Both the position numbers and the translations under genes were made by a program. A stretch of DNA of 40,402 nt from Aphanocapsa lilacina HA4352-LM1. Lineage in GTDB: Bacteria > Cyanobacteriota > Cyanobacteriia > Gloeobacterales > Gloeobacteraceae. Positions 1 to 7,196 of this stretch are shown here, in pieces. The notes under the pieces are model-generated. The model saw nothing but the letters and a program-made list of their open reading frames with translations. It had not been told where the DNA came from and did not search any database. The stretch lies in the NCBI GenBank assembly GCA_019359725.1, contig JAHHGR010000042.1, positions 1 through 40,402 of the forward strand, given 5' to 3'. Within the stretch, counting starts at the first letter, position 1, and every line of letters starts with the position of its first letter.

Positions 1-32
1 CGCTCTAGTAGGGTAAGCTGGCTGAAGCTCAT
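1..32 (-). CDS. IS30-like transposase, N-terminal fragment cut by the window edge
   Basis: Reverse-strand ATG at 30-32, preceded by AGGA with a six-base gap. Only about ten residues are visible (MSFSQLTLLER). They parallel the right-hand copy at 40375 (MSYSQLTLP) and resemble the MxYxQLTxxxR opening common in IS30-family DDE transposases. Function is inferred from this start and from the repeated element end; the catalytic part lies outside the window. Confidence 0.5.
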   Translation of the reverse strand, partial: MSFSQLTLLE

Positions 33-127
33 AGGGGTTCCTGTTTGTCGTAGTAAACGTCAGGATACCTCTATGAGTCCCTCAGCGGAAGGCTCTCAAG
101 CGTTGCACTTCATTTTTGAATCGGCGA
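1..127. mobile_element. End of an IS30-like insertion sequence (left copy, continues out of the window)
   Basis: The first 127 bases match, with about two mismatches after the first few bases, the reverse complement of the last 123 bases of the window. Similarity stops sharply after base 127 here and at 40280 on the right, so that is the likely element boundary. The conserved block holds a non-coding end, a Shine-Dalgarno-like AGGA and the start of a reverse-strand gene beginning MSFSQLTL, which resembles the start of IS30-family transposases. The family assignment rests on those few residues and the terminus. Confidence 0.65.
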
Positions 128-208
128 TTGCGCTTAAATTGGGGCCAAAATTTCTAATCAAAGCCCACAAAGGCCAACAGTTCCGCGAGAGGGCCGAAGG
201 TCTCAAAG

Positions 209-224
209 CGGGTTGTAGAACCCG
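209..224 (-). terminator. Possible terminator hairpin after tRNA-Gly
   Basis: CGGGTT (209-214) and AACCCG (219-224) form a six-pair stem with a four-base loop, about ten bases past the 3' end of the reverse-strand tRNA. Read on the reverse strand it is followed by CTTTG, so the U-tract is weak. The rest of 128-234 shows no gene. Confidence 0.35.
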
Positions 225-234
225 AAAGGCTTGA

Positions 235-305
235 AGCGGGTGGTGGGAATCGAACCCACAACTACAGTTTGGAAGACTGTGGTTTTACCACTAAACTACA
301 CCCGC
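235..305 (-). tRNA. tRNA-Gly (anticodon TCC)
   Basis: The reverse strand folds as a full cloverleaf. The acceptor stem is GCGGGTG/CACCCGC, the D-arm GTTT...AAAC, the anticodon stem ACAGT/ACTGT with loop CTTCCAA (anticodon TCC, reads GGA), and the T-arm GTGGG-TTCGATT-CCCAC. The discriminator base is T and CCA is not encoded. A TATAAT box lies 12 bases upstream in the palindrome at 316-348. The IS30-like end stops about 107 bases beyond its 3' end. Confidence 0.95.
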
Positions 306-315
306 GGCGCCTGGA

Positions 316-348
316 CATTATAGCCCGCGCATGCGCTGGGCTATAATG
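316..348. promoter_or_regulatory. Palindromic divergent promoter between tRNA-Gly and the Zn-PLC-like gene
   Basis: CATTATAGCCC (316-326) and GGGCTATAATG (338-348) are perfect reverse complements, and the centre GCGCATGCGC is itself palindromic. Each arm holds a consensus TATAAT: at 342-347 for the forward gene, and the complement at 317-322 for tRNA-Gly, with correct spacing to the tRNA start. No good -35 box is visible for either direction. It could alternatively act as a hairpin or operator. Confidence 0.55.
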
Positions 349-436
349 CCCAAACTTTGCGGTCCTGCCGACGGGGATTGGTCGTAATTGAAACAGGACC
401 ACACCGGGTCCGCGCACCCCCCGAAAGGACACAGCC

Positions 437-1606
437 ATGGACCAAAAAGAAGGCGCAGGACACCACAAGATCACCGAGGAAGCGACCCGCAAGCTGTTTG
501 AGACGCGCGACACCATCGACGGCATGGGCCAGCAGGAGTACTTCCAGCAACTCGACGAAGGCCAGGAGTTCGCCGATCGCAGCCCCATCAGCAGCCCGCT
601 CGACTGGGGGGAGACCTGGAAGCCGCACTGGATGGCCGAGGGCGCCCAGCGCGAACACAGTATGGCGGACCCGAACCTGAGCCCCGAGCAGAACCTGCAG
701 GCCATGCGCAGTTTCGTAGGTGGACAGCTCAATAACGCCCACGCCGCCCACAGCGCCTCGCGCGATTTTTCTGCCCTGGACGGCGACGGCGACGGCCATT
801 TGACCGGTTCTGAGATCAAAAGCGGCATGGGCAACGAGAAACTCGCCCAATCGGCAGCCTACCTGAGCCGCGAACTGGGCACGCTCGAAGAGCTGAGCAA
901 CGACGAATTGGGCGACGAGAACGACGGGCTCACCCGCAAAGACCTCCAAAAAGCGGAAATGCGCAGCCTCGGGGCCGCCACCCACGCCCTCGAAGACAGC
1001 TACAGCAGTGCCCACATGTTCCGCGACACCACCGACCCGTCCGATCCCCACGCCAGGGTCGAAGGCCTCAACGTCTTCAATCCGCTCGATGAGGAGACGA
1101 CGACAGGGGTGGCAGGCGGGGCCGCCGTTGGAGCGCTGTTTGGTGGACTGGCAGGGGCGCTCGTCGGCGCGGTTGCAGGCGGGATCATCGGGGTCGGCCA
1201 GGATGAAGATATGGGCACCCACGATCACCGCTTCGACGAAATGCCGGTGGACGAGGAAGGCCGTCTGGCGCGCGCCTCGGACCTGGCCGCGGCGGAGGCG
1301 TCCGCCGAGATGCTCTCCACGTACTACGAACACCGCGACGACGAAGACGCTGCGGCCCACCAGGCGTTCGCGGATAATGTCGCTTCTTTCTATCGGGCGA
1401 GCGACCAGGGTGTGAGCGTCTTCGAAGACAACGACGATCCGGCCTGGCAGCAGGAGCGCGACGAGCGGCTCAACGCCACCAACAATGTCGCCGACTACGA
1501 CGGGGTGGGCGGGACGTGCGAAGAGGAGGCGAGCCCAACGGCTTCTGAAGTGCCAGACTCAGGCCAGTACGAGTCCTGGGAACCCGAGCAGGAAATTTGC
1601 GAATAA
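437..1606 (+). CDS. Zn-dependent phospholipase C/P1-nuclease-like protein with EF-hand and glycine zipper
   Basis: A 389-residue acidic protein with no signal peptide. The metal-ligand pattern of Bacillus zinc phospholipase C is present in order: H9 (HxxIxxxA, like His14), D47 and H64 (like Asp55/His69), H183-x3-D187-x5-H193 (spacing identical to His118/Asp122/His128), and H264-x3-E268 (like His142/Glu146). The N-terminal Trp ligand is absent. A canonical EF-hand loop spans D115-E126, with a degenerate second loop near 160. About 70 residues, including a glycine zipper at 224-254, separate the last two ligand pairs, where the classical enzyme has about 13. Glycine zippers often insert into or assemble in membranes. 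A membrane-active lipase or toxin-like effector is an inference. The ATG follows GAAAGGA. The gene stands alone downstream of the palindromic promoter. Confidence 0.7.
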   Translation: MDQKEGAGHHKITEEATRKLFETRDTIDGMGQQEYFQQLDEGQEFADRSPISSPLDWGETWKPHWMAEGAQREHSMADPNLSPEQNLQAMRSFVGGQLNNAHAAHSASRDFSALDGDGDGHLTGSEIKSGMGNEKLAQSAAYLSRELGTLEELSNDELGDENDGLTRKDLQKAEMRSLGAATHALEDSYSSAHMFRDTTDPSDPHARVEGLNVFNPLDEETTTGVAGGAAVGALFGGLAGALVGAVAGGIIGVGQDEDMGTHDHRFDEMPVDEEGRLARASDLAAAEASAEMLSTYYEHRDDEDAAAHQAFADNVASFYRASDQGVSVFEDNDDPAWQQERDERLNATNNVADYDGVGGTCEEEASPTASEVPDSGQYESWEPEQEICE

Positions 1607-1642
1607 TCGGTAGGTACTGTGCCCTACCCCCCGGCACTCCCA

Positions 1643-2326
1643 TCAGGGCCGGTCTTTGAGCTTGAGTTCCTGGAGCCGGGCGCGCAGGCGGGCCATAAAA
1701 CCGGCCCCAGGATCGCTCTTGCCGGTGAAATACCCCGCCTGCCGCTCGCGCCAGAGGGGACTGCCGCGAAAGCGGCCGTACTCGTGGTGACCAATCAAAT
1801 AGTCGATCGGGTGGCGGGCGGCCAGATCCCGCACCAGCCAGGCGTTGGCCGCCAGTTGAGCGTCGGTGAGCGCCCGGCGGGGGCCGCCGATATTTTCGAT
1901 GCCGATGGCCATCCAGTTGAGGCCAATCACGTGGCGGGCCAGGCGCTTTTCATCCATCAGCCGGTAAATCGTGCCGTCGCGATCCACCACGAAGTGGGCG
2001 GAGACGTTCAGGGCGCCGCCTTTTTGGATGTCGGCGCGGGCGGACGGCAGCCGGTCGGGAGTGAAGGTGGCAAAGGCGCTTGTCAAGTTTCCGTCGCCAG
2101 TCCAGTGCACCACCACCATCCGGGGGATAATGGCGATGTCCCTGGCTTCGGGATCGTAGTGCAGGCGGATGTAGTCGAGGGTAAGGGCGCGGCGGGCCGG
2201 ACCGAAGGGGATCGGCCTGTCGACCACCCGCGGCTCGGTGGCCCCGGCGGCGGTACAGAATAGGCCGAGCCCCAATAGCACGCTCAAGAAGGGTAGGCGC
2301 ATGGCAGTGCCAAATCTGACGGCCAT
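1643..2326 (-). CDS. Exported N-acetylmuramoyl-L-alanine amidase (Amidase_2/AmpD fold)
   Basis: Hydrolyses the amide bond between MurNAc and the stem peptide, in the periplasm or outside the cell. A hydrophobic signal segment (about residues 10-29, ending near TAAGA) leads into a zinc amidase domain. Visible motifs are VVVHWT (H74, first zinc ligand), HFVVDRDGTIYRL, the GIENIG glutamate, IGHHEYG and a KSDPGAGF tail carrying the usual Asp ligand. Met9 (base 2302) is an alternative start that gives a more typical signal peptide. It is divergent from the next gene with only 17 bases between the longest starts, so the two promoters must overlap. Confidence 0.88.
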   Translation of the reverse strand: MAVRFGTAMRLPFLSVLLGLGLFCTAAGATEPRVVDRPIPFGPARRALTLDYIRLHYDPEARDIAIIPRMVVVHWTGDGNLTSAFATFTPDRLPSARADIQKGGALNVSAHFVVDRDGTIYRLMDEKRLARHVIGLNWMAIGIENIGGPRRALTDAQLAANAWLVRDLAARHPIDYLIGHHEYGRFRGSPLWRERQAGYFTGKSDPGAGFMARLRARLQELKLKDRP

Positions 2327-2343
2327 TCTACCGGCCCGCTACG

Positions 2344-2766
2344 GTGCACAATGGAGGCATGTTCGGAACTTTTCAACAGTCAACTGTGCGCGTGCAGGTG
2401 GCGGCAAACGGTGCCATCCTCAAGCGCTGCCTCACCGAGTTTGCGCTTTTGCGCCGCTGGGCCTGGACCCAGCGCTATCCCGACAGTCTGCCAAAGGCGA
2501 TTGATGCGGGGCTCGAATTCGATTCCTATGCCGGTCCGGTTAAGCTCAGCCACAAAGTCGGCGCATTGACCGACAACCGCCTGGAGATGGTGCTGTGGAA
2601 CGGCGTCGACGGCTACAGCCGCTGGCTGTGGGGCGACGGCTGGGTACAAAGCACGATCGAAGGGGTCTCGCTGCTGCCGCTGGCGCTGGGTCAAACGATT
2701 CTGCTGGATAGCCTCGCGCGCTTCGCGACCGCACTCGAAACCGAGCAAACCCAACAACCCGCCTGA
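2344..2766 (+). CDS. Small SRPBCC-like conserved protein
   Basis: A 140-residue soluble protein. Its opening (MFGTFQQSTVRVQVAANGAI then LKRCLTEFALLRRW) and central LSHKVGALTDNRLEMVLWNGVDGYSRWLWGDGWVQSTIEGVSLLP resemble short cyanobacterial SRPBCC/polyketide-cyclase-like proteins, which bind hydrophobic ligands. The similarity is from memory and the ligand is unknown. Starts: GTG at 2344, or ATG at 2359; GGAGG lies only one base before the ATG, so the GTG is also plausible. It may share a promoter region with the amidase. Confidence 0.6.
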   Translation: MHNGGMFGTFQQSTVRVQVAANGAILKRCLTEFALLRRWAWTQRYPDSLPKAIDAGLEFDSYAGPVKLSHKVGALTDNRLEMVLWNGVDGYSRWLWGDGWVQSTIEGVSLLPLALGQTILLDSLARFATALETEQTQQPA

Positions 2767-2856
2767 ATCCGGCGGCCGAGTCGGGAATCGACCGGCATCC
2801 TTTAAACTAAGGACGGCCACGGATGGGCAAGACAGCCGCTGATACGGAGAACGCTA

Positions 2857-4371
2857 TTGCTGCTTCCTAGAGCGAGTGGAATCCTCCTGCACCCGACCAG
2901 CCTGCCGGGTCCCTACGGGATCGGCAGTTTGGGCAGCGAGGCCCGTGAATTTATCGATCTGATGGCGCTCACCGGCCAGCGCTTCTGGCAGATCCTGCCT
3001 CTGGCACCGACCGGCTACGGTAACTGCCCCTACATGTCCTGCTCGGCTTTCGCAGGAAACCCGCTGCTGGTGGACCCGGAGGATCTGGTGGCGCAGGGAC
3101 TCATCGACAAAGACGACCTGGCACCGGACGAGCTGAAGACGACCGCCGGCTGGCATCACCCGAAGATCAACTTCGAGGAGGCCATCGCCTACAAGACACG
3201 TTTGCTCGAGACCGCCTGCGAAAACTTTGCCGCCAAAAGCGACAACGACAAAAAACTTTTTTGGGCCTACTGCGAGCGCGAGGGCTGGTGGCTCGACGAT
3301 TACGCCCTGTTCATGGCCCTCAAAGAAGCGAACGACGCTCTGGCCTGGCAGGCGTGGGACCAGGGATTGGCCTTGCGCGAGGGGTCGGTCCTCAAGCAGC
3401 AGTCGCGCGAGTTGCGCGACCGGGTGTTCTATCACCAGTTCAGCCAGTATCTATTTTCCCGGCAGTGGAGTGCGCTCAAACAGTACGCCAACGGCCGCGG
3501 TGTGAGCATCCTGGGGGATCTGCCCATTTATGTCGCCGCCGACAGCGCCGATGTCTGGGCGCACCCGCACCTGTTTCAGCTCGACGAGAGCGGCAATCCG
3601 ACGGTGGTAGCCGGGGTACCGCCCGATTACTTCAGCGCCACCGGCCAGCTGTGGGGCAACCCGATTTACGACTGGGAGGCCATGGAGCGCAGCGGCTACG
3701 CCTGGTGGATCAACCGCATCAAGCGCATGCTGGACATGGTGGACCTGGTGCGCATCGACCACTTTCGCGGCTTCGAATCGTACTGGGAAGTGGAAGCGGG
3801 TCAGACGACGGCCATCGACGGCCGCTGGGTCAAAGGCCCCGGCCCACAACTGTTCGATGCGATCGAAAAGGCCCTGGGCAGCCTGCCGGTGGTGGCGGAG
3901 GATCTGGGGGTGCTCACCGACGAGGTCGAGACACTGCGCGATCGCTATGGACTATTCGGCATGAAGGTGCTGCAGTTTGCCTTCGACGGCATGGCCAACA
4001 ACATCCACCTGCCCCACAACCACGTGCGCAGCGCCATCGTCTACACCGGCACCCACGACAACGATACGACCGTGGGCTGGTACAACCACTCGCCGCGCTG
4101 GGTGCACGAGGCGACCGAGCGCTATCTCTACCTCAATACCGGCTGGGAAATCCACTGGGCGTTGGTGCGCTGCGCCCTCGCCTCGGTGTGCAATCTGTCG
4201 ATCGTGCCGATGCAGGATCTGCTGGGTCTGGGCAGCGAGGGGCGCATGAATATCCCCGGCGTGGCGGAGGGCAACTGGGACTGGCGGGTCGGCACCTTCG
4301 AGGCGGTTGAACCCTGGATGCGCGAGCGTCTGGCGGATTTGACGGCTCTTTACGGCCGTTGGCCGGGCTGA
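2857..4371 (+). CDS. malQ: 4-alpha-glucanotransferase (amylomaltase)
   Basis: GH77 enzyme that transfers alpha-1,4-glucan segments between maltooligosaccharides in glycogen breakdown. At 504 residues it has the usual bacterial length and opens with ASGILLHPTSLPGPYGIGSLG. Catalytic residues are visible: nucleophile D301 in VRIDHFRGFE, acid/base E348 in VAEDLG, and D401 in GTHDND. The C-terminus keeps MQDLLGLGSEGRMNIPG. The TTG start at 2857 follows GGAGA at a good distance and sits directly at the conserved N-terminus. It is probably transcribed alone or with the small gene before it. Confidence 0.97.
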   Translation: MLLPRASGILLHPTSLPGPYGIGSLGSEAREFIDLMALTGQRFWQILPLAPTGYGNCPYMSCSAFAGNPLLVDPEDLVAQGLIDKDDLAPDELKTTAGWHHPKINFEEAIAYKTRLLETACENFAAKSDNDKKLFWAYCEREGWWLDDYALFMALKEANDALAWQAWDQGLALREGSVLKQQSRELRDRVFYHQFSQYLFSRQWSALKQYANGRGVSILGDLPIYVAADSADVWAHPHLFQLDESGNPTVVAGVPPDYFSATGQLWGNPIYDWEAMERSGYAWWINRIKRMLDMVDLVRIDHFRGFESYWEVEAGQTTAIDGRWVKGPGPQLFDAIEKALGSLPVVAEDLGVLTDEVETLRDRYGLFGMKVLQFAFDGMANNIHLPHNHVRSAIVYTGTHDNDTTVGWYNHSPRWVHEATERYLYLNTGWEIHWALVRCALASVCNLSIVPMQDLLGLGSEGRMNIPGVAEGNWDWRVGTFEAVEPWMRERLADLTALYGRWPG

Positions 4372-4387
4372 TCCTGGCCGTGCTAGC

Positions 4388-5032
4388 TTGGTGTTTCTTT
4401 GGCCGAAGTCCTTGGTTGTTGTGGAAGCGATTGATCTGATTTATCCGGTAAAACTGCCGGTCGCCGAGAAGCGGCTGCCCGCTTTCGAGCGGCTGCAGGC
4501 GGCGTTGGTGATTGGCGGGCAGGCGCGGTTGGTGCCGCGGCTGGTAGTCACCGGGCTTGGACCGGGCGGCGAGCTGCTCGAAGCCCAGCCAATCTTCGGC
4601 CACGAACTATTCAACCTCGGCCTGACGCAGATGATTGGCGGCTACGGCGGGCATTGCCTGCTGATGGCAGTCGGAGTCCAGGCGAGCCTTGAGCCGATGG
4701 GTCTGTTGCTCGACAGTCTGGCGGTGCAGGCTTTTCACCTCGTGCAATCGCGGCGAGCGGGCGACGGCCGCGAGAAGCTGCTGGAGCAACTGCGAGCGGA
4801 GCTGTTTTTGAAGGTGCCCAACGCCGGTCCGCTGGACTTGTTGCGCACCGAAGAGGTGATAGGCCGCTGCTGGCGCGAGTTGCTCAACCACCGCGAAGCT
4901 TTTGGCCGGTTGCGCTCGGACCTGCAGCACGACCTGCAGCGGGCTTTGCAAAGCGGCCCGACACCGCAGTGGACTTGGCGGATCACGCTACTGAACGGCC
5001 GGCTGCGCGCCCGCCAGGTGGCGACGCGCTAG
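4388..5032 (+). CDS. Uncharacterised protein
   Basis: A 214-residue soluble, Leu/Arg-rich protein not recognised as a known family. The second half (about 115-190) is predicted helical and charged, and the first half is rich in beta-type residues (VVVEAIDLIYPVKLP, LVIGGQARLVPRLVVTG). It begins 16 bases after malQ, so co-transcription is likely. The start is uncertain: TTG 4388, GTG 4391 and GTG 4421 all fit, and no clear ribosome site decides between them. Codon pattern in this frame looks genuine, unlike the opposite strand. Confidence 0.55.
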   Translation: MVFLWPKSLVVVEAIDLIYPVKLPVAEKRLPAFERLQAALVIGGQARLVPRLVVTGLGPGGELLEAQPIFGHELFNLGLTQMIGGYGGHCLLMAVGVQASLEPMGLLLDSLAVQAFHLVQSRRAGDGREKLLEQLRAELFLKVPNAGPLDLLRTEEVIGRCWRELLNHREAFGRLRSDLQHDLQRALQSGPTPQWTWRITLLNGRLRARQVATR

Positions 5033-5141
5033 AGCGGTTGAATACCGAGCCAACCCGGCTCGGCAAGCAGCGATCTCCGCCCGGATGGTTGTTGGTAGGA
5101 TTGGGGGATCGCCCTGGTGGGGCGAGCCAGTCGGGAGGTTC

Positions 5142-5549
5142 ATGGCAGCTATGGGTTGGATGGTTCGAGTCGGGCTGGTCGCTACCCTGCTCGCCGCGGC
5201 TGGTTGCCGGGATCTGCAAATCGAGCCGGCAAAAATCGAAATCGCCGATCTGGCGGTGGCGCCCTGCGACACCAACATTTTGCTCAGCCTGCCCCCCAAC
5301 GAGCGCAAGGTCCATTGCTACGAGGTCCAGGGCACCGCCTTCAACCCGAGTCCCCGGGAACTGCGCAAGGTGAATCTCTACGGCGTCATCGAGGACGCCG
5401 AGGGCACCATCGTCCGCGAGGGCCGCATCGGCAGCCTGCCCGACCTGGGGCAGGGCAGGAAGATGCCTTTTTCGGTACGCGTGTTCTTTATCCAGGAACT
5501 GCGCGAACCGCTCAAACTAGACGCCTTTCGCGCCAAGGGGCTCACCTGA
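5142..5549 (+). CDS. Lipoprotein with FxLYD-like beta domain
   Basis: About 135 residues. A short signal segment ends in LLAAAGC, a lipobox whose Cys would be lipid-modified, placing the protein on a membrane face. The remainder (ELRKVNLYGVIEDAEGTIV, then LPDLGQGRKMPFSVRVFF) has the look of FxLYD-type domains that follow lipobox signals. The ligand is unknown. The ATG at 5142 is chosen because GGGAGG lies four bases upstream; an in-frame start at 5085 would bury the signal peptide. Its stop overlaps the end of the convergent permease gene by eight bases. Confidence 0.7.
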   Translation: MAAMGWMVRVGLVATLLAAAGCRDLQIEPAKIEIADLAVAPCDTNILLSLPPNERKVHCYEVQGTAFNPSPRELRKVNLYGVIEDAEGTIVREGRIGSLPDLGQGRKMPFSVRVFFIQELREPLKLDAFRAKGLT

Positions 5550-6444
5550 GGCCCACAGGCGGCGCTGGTTTTTCGGCATAGCCGGCTTTGCGGTCCTGCC
5601 AGAGACGGGTGAGCAGTCCCTGGCGGGGACTGAACAAAAAGGCCAGCACAAAGCAAGCGATCGAGACCACCACCACCGCTGGACCGGAGGCGATATCCAG
5701 GTAATAGCTCAAGTACAAGCCCACCAGGCTTGCGACGGCCCCGAGCAAGACCGCGAGGCCCATCATCGAGGGCAGGCGACGGGTGAGCAGATAGGCCGTA
5801 GCACCGGGAGCAATCATCAAGGCGATCACCAGCACCACCCCCACCGACTGCATCGAGGCGACGATGGTGAGGGCAATCAGGCTCATCAACACCAGGTGCA
5901 ACGCCTCGGTGGGCAGTCCTGCCGCCTTCGCCCCGAGCGGGTCGAAGCTGTGGAAGAGCAATTCTTTAAACAGCAGCAGGATGGTCGCCACCACGGCGGC
6001 GGAGATGACGGCCGTGGCGAGCAGGTCCGACTCGCTTACCCCCAGGATGTTGCCGAACAGAAAGTGCATCAAGTCGACTTTCGTCTCGCTCTGGATCTTG
6101 GTGATCAAGATGATGCCGGTGGCAAAAAAGCCCGAGAAGACCAGGCCCATCGCCGTGTCCTCTTTGATCTTCGAGTGGGTATGAATGTAACCAATCAGAG
6201 CGGTGGAGAGCACCCCGGCGATGAACGCCCCCACGAAGATGTTGCCGCCCACGATAAAGGCGATGGCAAGCCCCGGCATCACCGCCCGGCTCACCGCATC
6301 CCCCAACAGCGCCAGTCGCCGCACGATCAGGTAGCTGCCGGTAATGGCACAGATGGTACCCACCAGCAAGGCCGAGAGAAGCGCCCGCTGCATAAACGGG
6401 TAGCGCAGCGGCTCGGCGAGCCATTCAAGCCAGCCCATTTCCAC
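5542..6444 (-). CDS. Mn/Zn-type ABC transporter permease (ABC-3 family), left module
   Basis: A 300-residue integral membrane protein with about eight to nine hydrophobic helices, carrying ABC-3 hallmarks: RRLALLGDAVSRAVMPG, then FFATGIILITKIQ and ALMIAPGATAYLLTRRL. It forms the channel for a divalent metal delivered by the binding protein at 7197-8213. Its ATG shares one base with the upstream ATPase stop (6444), so translation is coupled. It is paralogous to the permease at 9163-10212, sharing IVGGNIFVG/LLYVNIFVG and a TKIQxExKVxLxxFLFGNILG block. Confidence 0.95.
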   Translation of the reverse strand: MEMGWLEWLAEPLRYPFMQRALLSALLVGTICAITGSYLIVRRLALLGDAVSRAVMPGLAIAFIVGGNIFVGAFIAGVLSTALIGYIHTHSKIKEDTAMGLVFSGFFATGIILITKIQSETKVDLMHFLFGNILGVSESDLLATAVISAAVVATILLLFKELLFHSFDPLGAKAAGLPTEALHLVLMSLIALTIVASMQSVGVVLVIALMIAPGATAYLLTRRLPSMMGLAVLLGAVASLVGLYLSYYLDIASGPAVVVVSIACFVLAFLFSPRQGLLTRLWQDRKAGYAEKPAPPVGLR

Positions 6445-7175
6445 TAGCGCCCGCCCCCCGAATAGACGAAGCGGCCCGGCAGACCGCCGTAGGCTGCCGC
6501 CAGGTTCGCTTCAGTAAAGACGTCTTTGCGGGGACCGAAGGCCACCACCCGGTTGCGCAACAGCAAAATGTCGTCGTAGTGATCCACCGCCTCGCCCAGG
6601 TCGTGGTTGACCACCAACAGCGTTTTGCCCTCGTCGCGCAGCTGCCGGAAAATCGCAAACAGCACCGCCTCGGTGGTCTGATCCACTCCCACAAACGGTT
6701 CATCGAGAAACAACCAGTCCGCCTGCTGCGCTAGGGCGCGGGCCAGAAACACCCGCTGCTGCTGACCACCGGACAGTTCGCCTATCTGGCAATCGGCGTA
6801 CTCGGTCATCCCCACCCGTTCGAGGGCCGATTTCACCGCTTCGCGGTCAGGCCGGCCGGGCCGACGCAGCCAGCCGATGTGGCGGCAGCGGCCCATCATC
6901 ACCACGTCCGCGACCGTCGCCGGGTAGTCCCAATCGACCGCCGTGCGCTGGGGCACATAAGCGACGCGGTGCAGCTGCTGCCTGAGCGGCCGGCCGTCCA
7001 GGGCGACCGTACCCCCGGCGGGGATCAGATCCAGTACCGCCTTGATGAGCGTCGATTTGCCGGCGCCGTTCGGACCGATGATCCCCACGATCCGCCGCGG
7101 CGCAACCGCAAGATCCACCTGGGTAAGCGCCAGATTCTGGCGGTAGCGGACAAAAAGATTGGCGATGGTGAGCAT
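6444..7175 (-). CDS. Mn/Zn-type ABC transporter ATP-binding protein, left module
   Basis: A 243-residue ATPase that powers metal import. Walker A is GPNGAGKST, the Q-loop is VPQRTAVDWDYPATV, the signature is LSGGQQQRVFLARAL, Walker B is WLFLDEPFVGVD, and the switch His is in VVNHDLG. The DWDYP and MGRCRHIGWLRRP elements are typical of the MntA/ZnuC/TroB group. It starts 21 bases after the binding-protein gene and overlaps the permease by one base, giving the operon order binding protein, ATPase, permease. Confidence 0.96.
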   Translation of the reverse strand: MLTIANLFVRYRQNLALTQVDLAVAPRRIVGIIGPNGAGKSTLIKAVLDLIPAGGTVALDGRPLRQQLHRVAYVPQRTAVDWDYPATVADVVMMGRCRHIGWLRRPGRPDREAVKSALERVGMTEYADCQIGELSGGQQQRVFLARALAQQADWLFLDEPFVGVDQTTEAVLFAIFRQLRDEGKTLLVVNHDLGEAVDHYDDILLLRNRVVAFGPRKDVFTEANLAAAYGGLPGRFVYSGGGR

Positions 7176-7196
7176 GGCGTTCGGGTGTCAGGAAAA

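Noticed and set aside
341-1360. Long reverse-strand open frame opposite the Zn-PLC-like gene (about 339 codons)
   Set aside because: It is the GC-rich mirror of the forward gene, has no recognisable motifs and no ribosome site. The forward frame carries the full metal-ligand pattern.
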